Part shown: positions 44,757 through 50,253 of the stretch, one piece after another
How positions within the stretch are numbered: the stretch's first letter is position 1
Layout of the letters: each line of letters starts with the position of its first letter
Source of the DNA: an uncultured Colwellia sp.
GTDB lineage: Bacteria > Pseudomonadota > Gammaproteobacteria > Enterobacterales > Alteromonadaceae
DNA length: 50,253 nucleotides
Assembly (NCBI GenBank): GCA_913062815.1
Contig: CAJXWZ010000036.1
Location: 1 to 50,253, forward strand
Direction of reading: 5' to 3'
The notes under the pieces: model-generated
What the model saw: only the letters and a program-made list of their open reading frames with translations
What the model was told of the DNA's origin: nothing
Databases searched by the model: none
Translations under genes and position numbers: made by a program

Positions 44757-46172
44757 ATGGCTAATATATTAGAGAAGATAGTTGCAGACAAGCGAATAGA
44801 AATAGCGTCATTAAAAGTAGCTAAACCATTGAAAACTTTCATTAATGAGCTTACACCCACTAGCAAAGATATGTATGCTGCGCTAAGACGTTCAAAAGAT
44901 AAACCTGAAGCAGGCTTTATTTTAGAGTGTAAAAAAGCGTCTCCTTCAAAAGGTTTAATTCGCCCAGACTTTGACGTTAAAGCTATTTGCCAAACTTATG
45001 ATAAGTATGCCGCTGCTATTTCTGTTTTAACTGATGATAAATACTTCCAAGGAAATTTTGACTATTTAAAGCTAGTAACTGAAACAGTAAGTTGCCCTGT
45101 ACTAAATAAAGACTTTTTTGTAGAGCCTTATCAAGTTTACTTGGCGCGTTACTATGGCGCGGACGCTATATTATTAATGCTAAGTGTTTTATCAGATGAA
45201 GAATATATTGAACTTTCAGCTGTTGCTGAACAATACAATTTGGCGATATTAACCGAGATATCTACCGAGCAAGAGCGTGACCGTGCAATTAAGCTAAACG
45301 CAAAAATGATCGGGATAAACAACCGTAATTTACGCGACTTAAGTACTGACATTGCCCGTACATTCGAGTTCGCCCCAACCTTACCTGATGGCAGAATAAT
45401 TATTTCAGAGTCAGGCATATACAATAATGCTCAAGTGCGTGAGTTGGCCCCTGCTGTCGATGGTTTTTTAGTCGGTAGCTCCTTAATGGCGATGGATAAT
45501 AATGTATATAATGATATTGATTTAGCCTGCCGAAAACTGATATATGGTAATAATAAAGTCTGTGGATTAACGGCAATTGAATATGCTGTCGCAGCGGCAA
45601 AATCAGGTGCGCGTTTTGGCGGGTTAATTTTTGCTGAAAAATCCCCTCGTTGTGTATCTAAAAAACAAGCACTAAGTATCGTGGCTGCTAAACCACACTT
45701 AGAATATGTAGGCGTTTTTGTAAATCATAAACGAACCGAGATCATCGACTTAGTAAAAAGTTTAAAACTTAGCGCAGTGCAATTACACGGTGACGAAGAT
45801 GATAGCTACATTAATGCATTGAAAGCACAACTTATTGAACATAACTGTGAAAGCTGTCAAATATGGCAAGCTAGCTCGATAACTGAAAACGTACCCGCAT
45901 TGAATCCAGCTGTTACTCAACACGTTTTAGATGGAAAATCGCCAGGCAGTGGGCAGGCTTTTGATTGGCGAGTGTTAGCCAATAGTGAGCAAGAATTATC
46001 AAACAGCCTGTTAGCTGGCGGACTTAATATCAACAACATTAACGAAGCGCTAACACAATTAACCAATTTAGATTTATTTGGCTTAGATCTCAACTCAGGT
46101 GTTGAAACGAGTCCAGGTATAAAATCAAGCGAAAAGCTCAGCCAAGTTTTTACGCACATTAGGAATTATTAA
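44757..46172 (+). CDS. trpCF: Bifunctional indole-3-glycerol-phosphate synthase / phosphoribosylanthranilate isomerase
   Basis: 471 residues; the fusion found in enterics and many marine gammaproteobacteria. The TrpC half (about 1-255): [54 protein letters not shown] and ISESGIYN. The TrpF half (about 256-471): [52 protein letters not shown] and [16 protein letters not shown]. Starts 2 bp after trpD and ends 1 bp before trpB. Confidence 0.96.
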   Translation: MANILEKIVADKRIEIASLKVAKPLKTFINELTPTSKDMYAALRRSKDKPEAGFILECKKASPSKGLIRPDFDVKAICQTYDKYAAAISVLTDDKYFQGNFDYLKLVTETVSCPVLNKDFFVEPYQVYLARYYGADAILLMLSVLSDEEYIELSAVAEQYNLAILTEISTEQERDRAIKLNAKMIGINNRNLRDLSTDIARTFEFAPTLPDGRIIISESGIYNNAQVRELAPAVDGFLVGSSLMAMDNNVYNDIDLACRKLIYGNNKVCGLTAIEYAVAAAKSGARFGGLIFAEKSPRCVSKKQALSIVAAKPHLEYVGVFVNHKRTEIIDLVKSLKLSAVQLHGDEDDSYINALKAQLIEHNCESCQIWQASSITENVPALNPAVTQHVLDGKSPGSGQAFDWRVLANSEQELSNSLLAGGLNINNINEALTQLTNLDLFGLDLNSGVETSPGIKSSEKLSQVFTHIRNY

Positions 46173-46173
46173 C

Positions 46174-47421
46174 ATGAGTAATACCACACAAAGTAAAATT
46201 AAAGAAAAATTACCTGCTTATTTCGGAGAGTTCGGCGGCATGTACGTCGGTGAACTACTGGTACCGGCTTTAGAACAATTAGAGCAAGCTTTCATTGAAG
46301 CCCAAACCGATGAAGCTTTTATAACTGAATTTAATAACTTACTGACAAAGTATGCTGGCCGCCCTACGCCATTAACTTGCTGTAGAAACATCGTTAAAAA
46401 CCCTTTAGCAAAAATTTATCTCAAACGTGAAGATTTATTACATGGTGGTGCTCATAAAACCAACCAAGTATTAGGCCAAGCATTATTGGCTAAACGTATG
46501 GGAAAAACTGAAATTATCGCAGAAACAGGTGCAGGTCAACATGGTGTAGCTACTGCCATAGCATGCTCCTTACTAGGACTAAAATGTAAGGTTTATATGG
46601 GTGCCGTTGATTGTCAACGTCAACAACCTAATGTTTTTCGGATGAAGTTGATGGGCGCTGAGGTTATTCCCGTTACCGCAGGCTCAGGTACATTGAAGGA
46701 TGCAGTAAATGAAGCGCTACGTGATTGGTCAGCCAATTATGAAAACGCCCATTACTTGTTAGGTACAGCCGCGGGACCGCACCCTTTCCCAACGATTGTA
46801 CGAGAGTACCAAAAAATGATCGGTGAAGAAGCGAAACAACAATTTTTCGAAGAAGAAGGTCGCTTACCTGATTATGTCATCGCGGCGGTAGGCGGAGGCT
46901 CAAATGCCATTGGCATTTTTAATGATTTCATTCAACATGAAGAAGTGAAACTTATTGGTGTTGAAGCGGGTGGCAAAGGCATAGAAACAGATCAACATGG
47001 CGCAACTTTAGTTGCAGGCAGCAAGGGTATGTTACATGGCAACTATACTTACATCATGCAAGATAAATACGGTCAAATTGAAGAGTCTTACTCTATTTCA
47101 GCAGGCCTAGACTATCCTGCTGTTGGTCCACAGCATGCTTATTTAAAAGAAACAGGTCGTGCTCAATATGTAGCGATTAATGATGATGAAGCCTTAGATG
47201 CTTTTCAAACATTAGCGAAAAGCGAAGGTATTATTCCTGCGTTAGAATCTTCTCATGCCTTGGCTCAGGCATTAAAAATGGCAGAAACAGTAACCACTGA
47301 GACTATCTATTTAGTGAATTTATCTGGTCGTGGTGACAAAGATCTTGCTCATGTGCATGCAGTTTTACACCCAAATGAACAACAAAGTGATACCAACATT
47401 AAGCATAGAGGAGAGGCATAA
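46174..47421 (+). CDS. trpB: Tryptophan synthase beta subunit
   Basis: 415 residues. It condenses indole with serine. The PLP lysine is in [20 protein letters not shown] (about 86-105), followed by [35 protein letters not shown] (the PLP phosphate loop, about 233-247) and [13 protein letters not shown]. The first residues [20 protein letters not shown] are typical. TAACATG start 1 bp after trpCF; last base shared with the trpA ATG. Confidence 0.97.
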   Translation: MSNTTQSKIKEKLPAYFGEFGGMYVGELLVPALEQLEQAFIEAQTDEAFITEFNNLLTKYAGRPTPLTCCRNIVKNPLAKIYLKREDLLHGGAHKTNQVLGQALLAKRMGKTEIIAETGAGQHGVATAIACSLLGLKCKVYMGAVDCQRQQPNVFRMKLMGAEVIPVTAGSGTLKDAVNEALRDWSANYENAHYLLGTAAGPHPFPTIVREYQKMIGEEAKQQFFEEEGRLPDYVIAAVGGGSNAIGIFNDFIQHEEVKLIGVEAGGKGIETDQHGATLVAGSKGMLHGNYTYIMQDKYGQIEESYSISAGLDYPAVGPQHAYLKETGRAQYVAINDDEALDAFQTLAKSEGIIPALESSHALAQALKMAETVTTETIYLVNLSGRGDKDLAHVHAVLHPNEQQSDTNIKHRGEA

Positions 47422-48269
47422 TGGCTCAACCGACCAACACTCAACAAGCCGGTTTCCGTTATCAACAAGCTTTTGCTGACCTAACCGAGAAAGGCGAAAA
47501 AGCCTTTATTCCATTTGTCACCATTGGCGACCCTAATGCTGAACAATCATTTAACGTTATTAAAGCACTCATTGATGCTGGTGCAGATGCACTTGAGCTC
47601 GGCATCCCTTTTTCAGATCCCAGTGCTGATGGAGTCACCATTCAAATGGCAGCTTTGCGTGCACTTGAGTCAGGTATAAATACAGATATTTGCATCGAAA
47701 TACTAGCTAAAGTACGAGAGTACGCACCTAACATGCCAATTGGTTTACTACTTTATGGTAACTTAGTATTTGCCCGAGGTATTGACAAATTTTACCAGGA
47801 TATGGCTCAGGTTGGTGTCGATTCGGTGTTAATTGCCGACTTACCTATTAGAGAAAGCTTACCTTTTAGAAAAGCAGCTTTAAAACATGGCGTAGCACCT
47901 ATTTTTATCGCTCCACCTAATGCGAGCGATGAGACTTTGCGTGAAGTATCGTCTTTTAGTCGTGGTTACACCTATGTACTTAGCCGCGCGGGTGTAACGG
48001 GTGTTGATGCTATCGAGGAAAGTAAATCATCAAATGCTTCTGCAAAATCTTTAATTAATTGCTTAAAAGAATATCGCGCAGCACCGCCCGTGCTAGGCTT
48101 TGGCATATCAGCCCCACAACAAGTCAAAGATGCTTTGGCAGCTGGAGCAAGTGGCGCAATTAGTGGCTCAGCCGTTGTAAAAATTATCGAAAATAATTTA
48201 AATGATAATAATTCAATGCTAACAGAGTTAACTGAATTTGTTGTTAATATGAAATCAGCAACTAAATAA
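47421..48269 (+). CDS. trpA: Tryptophan synthase alpha subunit
   Basis: 282 residues. It cleaves indole-3-glycerol phosphate and passes indole to TrpB. Catalytic Glu in [19 protein letters not shown] (about 54-72) and phosphate-binding [20 protein letters not shown] (about 225-244); [15 protein letters not shown] (about 31-45) is typical. The ATG overlaps the trpB stop by 1 bp (TAATG) behind GAGGAG. Last gene of the operon. Confidence 0.97.
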   Translation: MAQPTNTQQAGFRYQQAFADLTEKGEKAFIPFVTIGDPNAEQSFNVIKALIDAGADALELGIPFSDPSADGVTIQMAALRALESGINTDICIEILAKVREYAPNMPIGLLLYGNLVFARGIDKFYQDMAQVGVDSVLIADLPIRESLPFRKAALKHGVAPIFIAPPNASDETLREVSSFSRGYTYVLSRAGVTGVDAIEESKSSNASAKSLINCLKEYRAAPPVLGFGISAPQQVKDALAAGASGAISGSAVVKIIENNLNDNNSMLTELTEFVVNMKSATK

Positions 48270-48284
48270 CTTTAGATTTCAAAC

Positions 48285-48318
48285 AGTTGCTAGCAATAAC
48301 TAAGTTTTGCTAGCAACT
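48285..48318 (+). terminator. Terminator-like hairpin after trpA
   Basis: Perfect 12-bp stem AGTTGCTAGCAA (48285-48296) and TTGCTAGCAACT (48307-48318), 16 bp after the trpA stop. It lacks a T run, so termination may need Rho or the hairpin may protect the mRNA 3' end. Confidence 0.55.
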
Positions 48319-48416
48319 AATTAACAGACCCCAAACAGTCTATGCTTGGCAGGTAAATTAAGTGAATCTTATAAATAAAACAAATGAATCTGTAAGCTTT
48401 TCTATTTGACTATATC

Positions 48417-49601
48417 CTAGCTGAATATAGCCCTCATCAACATCAGCACCTGTTCGACAGATTTACCTTGCTTAACACTGCTTATGATTGATTCTCTTTT
48501 TCCCTTTAAAAATTCAGGCGTACCTTCAACCGCTAAAGCTTGATCAACTTGTTCTGCTACTGTTAACTTAACTTTAGTTCGCCTTGAAGAATTTGATGCT
48601 CGGGGTTTATTAAGCGCTTTATCACGTAAGCGTAGAAAGTTAGAGTTAAATGCAACATCTTCATCAACAAACAGAAACAAATCAACTAATATTGCCCTAG
48701 CTTGCCAAATTTTATGCTCAAGATCATTTGCTGGTTGCTCTTGATGCCACCACGCACAAGAACGTATTGTCCCTATTAATTCTTGCCAATAACTTTCAAA
48801 GTCAAAATTGTTGAATTTAATCAAGCCTAATCCTTGGCACAATACTTCTAGCTTGGCGTTGGTTAAGGCGACAAAATGATCAGGTCTTCTCATCGCTAAT
48901 AGTCGGGTCGCAGGTGCTAAAGGCGCTTTTTCACCACTAGTTTTATTTACTTTATAATTTGCAAAAATTTGCTTATAAGCACGACTGAAATTTCGATAAT
49001 GTTCAGGATTAACTTCACCTGATATTGGAATGTAACTAAGGGCATGTTCGAACTCAGCCGATTTTTCAGACAATAAAGTATGAAATACTTTAGCCCCTTT
49101 AGTGGAAGCAAACCACTCCACATCAAAGTCATAAACTGTATAGTCATGATAATTAGTATGCTTACCTGCAAATGCTAAACGATCATTGTCAGACATTGAA
49201 TCTAATGAACAACTACTAAGTGTCCTTATATAATCTAGCAGGCTTAAACGTTCTTTTAGTGCATGGTTTTCAGCTTGATTCTCGATAAAGCTAACGAATA
49301 TTGGCCAAGGAGCAATACGCAACATTTTTAATTGACTGACACTTATGCCATTGGCTAATAAGGCTTCTAACTTTTCCAAAGGTTTAAATTGATCAGCTTC
49401 AAGTAAGTCACGATTAATGCCCTGACGGCATAAAGAGAGTAGTTCAGTACACCAAGCTAAAAAATCTTCTGGATGATTCGATACTTTAACAGCCATCAAA
49501 TTAAGACTGAGATCGGCAATATAAGTTAAAGATTTTTGATAAATGGAATTTTCAGCATCGGATAAAGCCATATTGGCAGGGGAAGATAACAATTTTCTCA
49601 T
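48417..49601 (-). CDS. Uncharacterised protein, 394 aa
   Basis: Soluble, mostly helical, with no motif I recognise. Landmarks: ADLSLNLMAVKVSNHPEDFL (about 29-48), PATRLLAMRRPDHFVALTNA (about 230-249), IRSCAWWHQEQPAND (about 276-290) and a basic patch NKPRASNSSRRTKVKLTV near 333-350 that could contact nucleic acid. The RPDHFVALTNAK stretch recalls DNA- or RNA-binding proteins but no catalytic residues are evident. It lies between the trp operon and the rRNA operon terminators. Function unknown. Confidence 0.7.
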   Translation of the reverse strand: MRKLLSSPANMALSDAENSIYQKSLTYIADLSLNLMAVKVSNHPEDFLAWCTELLSLCRQGINRDLLEADQFKPLEKLEALLANGISVSQLKMLRIAPWPIFVSFIENQAENHALKERLSLLDYIRTLSSCSLDSMSDNDRLAFAGKHTNYHDYTVYDFDVEWFASTKGAKVFHTLLSEKSAEFEHALSYIPISGEVNPEHYRNFSRAYKQIFANYKVNKTSGEKAPLAPATRLLAMRRPDHFVALTNAKLEVLCQGLGLIKFNNFDFESYWQELIGTIRSCAWWHQEQPANDLEHKIWQARAILVDLFLFVDEDVAFNSNFLRLRDKALNKPRASNSSRRTKVKLTVAEQVDQALAVEGTPEFLKGKRESIISSVKQGKSVEQVLMLMRAIFS

Positions 49602-49656
49602 TGAGGGTGGATGCTCCGAACAATATAAAATTTAATTAATTTCAAATAAAAAAAAA

Positions 49657-49674
49657 CCGCAACTGAAGCTGCGG
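49657..49674 (-). terminator. Second terminator downstream of the rRNA operon
   Basis: On the minus strand CCGCA/TGCGG form a short stem followed by a run of nine or more T. It backs up the stronger terminator 20 bp upstream. Confidence 0.65.
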
Positions 49675-49692
49675 ATTCACAATAAAGCAAAA

Positions 49693-49715
49693 AGCCCGCA
49701 ACATTGTTGCGGGCT
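49693..49715 (-). terminator. Rho-independent terminator of the rRNA operon
   Basis: Perfect 10-bp stem AGCCCGCAAC (49693-49702) and GTTGCGGGCT (49706-49715) with a 3-nt loop; T5 follows on the minus strand. Located 14 bp after 5S. Confidence 0.92.
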
Positions 49716-49728
49716 TTTCTAAAGAGAA

Positions 49729-49845
49729 GTTTAGCAATGTCCTACTCTCACATGGGAACTCCCACACTACCATCGGCGCTACTGCGTTTCACTTCTGAGT
49801 TCGGAATGGAGTCAGGTGGTACCACAGCGCTATTGTCGCTAAACA
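49729..49845 (-). rRNA. rrf: 5S ribosomal RNA
   Basis: About 117 nt. On the minus strand the conserved 5S blocks appear in order: GTGGTACCACCTGACTCCAT, CCGAACTCAGAAGTGAAACG, GTAGCGCCGATGGTAGTGTG and GAGAGTAGGACATTGCTAA. Terminal strands GTTTAGC and GCTAAAC form the closing helix; exact ends are uncertain by a few bases. Confidence 0.95.
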
Positions 49846-50064
49846 AAAACGATGTACATGGAATGTTCAAGTGTCGCAATGCCATGGATGGCAAAGAGCG
49901 ACTATCACTCCACATACTTAATAATCTTAGAAAGCTTTCTATAAATATGGGTTTACACTCTAATCAAGTAACACGTTAAGTACGTGATGTTTTCTTTACC
50001 TTCGGTTTTCACCTAAAGTCTTTATGTCAGTCTTCATACAATCTCAAAACCACTTGGGTGTTGT
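49846..50064 (-). other. 23S-5S internal transcribed spacer
   Basis: About 220 bp between the 23S 3' end and 5S. No tRNA gene is recognisable. A GTGTTG/CAACAC-type complementarity near 50047-50066 could belong to the 23S processing stem. Confidence 0.7.

Positions 50065-50253
<189 letters not shown>

Noticed and set aside
49704..49979. 91-codon plus-strand frame
   Set aside because: It is the antisense of the 5S rRNA gene and the spacer.

Overview
This window reads as the chromosome of a marine gammaproteobacterium of the Alteromonadales, most like Colwellia or Thalassotalea. That is an inference from AT-rich DNA, the gene set (ycgL-mltB-ycgN-rnd, DUF2999, HopJ-like protein, trp operon with fused trpCF) and the 5S/23S sequence; no database was searched.

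Positions 1 to about 22120 look like an accessory island. At the far left, a minus-strand three-gene cassette encodes a secreted small protein, a membrane protein and a secreted trypsin-like protease with tandem PPC-like repeats (cut by the window edge). A 1.27-kb gene-poor stretch follows, holding nine copies of a 17-bp iteron-like repeat in both orientations. Next is a minus-strand run of seven closely packed defence genes: hsdR, hsdM, hsdS (EcoKI-like type I restriction-modification), a restriction-associated AAA ATPase and an HNH endonuclease (Septu-like pair), then mcrB and mcrC. Beyond hsdR lie two small divergent genes of unknown function, a winged-helix/nuclease-like gene, a 0.6-kb region dense in hairpins that may encode a structured RNA, an unknown gene followed by an AlpA-like HTH gene, and a tyrosine integrase. 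The integrase abuts sbcB, so the island probably ends between them.

Positions 22230 to 50253 are core chromosome: sbcB, an NAD(P)-dependent dehydrogenase, hopJ-like, DUF2999, glutathione peroxidase, lysC behind a lysine riboswitch, an elyC-like gene, icd, pntAB, a DMT transporter, the ycgL-mltB-ycgN cluster, rnd, rluB, a yciO-like gene, a PHP-domain nuclease gene and the complete trpE-G-D-CF-B-A operon. The window closes with an uncharacterised gene and the distal end of an rRNA operon (5S and the 3' part of 23S) on the minus strand.

The most striking observation is upstream of trpE. A classical attenuator (a leader peptide with three consecutive Trp codons, then alternative 2:3 and 3:4 pairings and a terminator) is followed by a second Trp-rich leader peptide located after the terminator. 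Its first Trp codon region is perfectly complementary over 9 nt to the trpE ribosome-binding region. This suggests a two-stage control, transcriptional then translational, of tryptophan synthesis.
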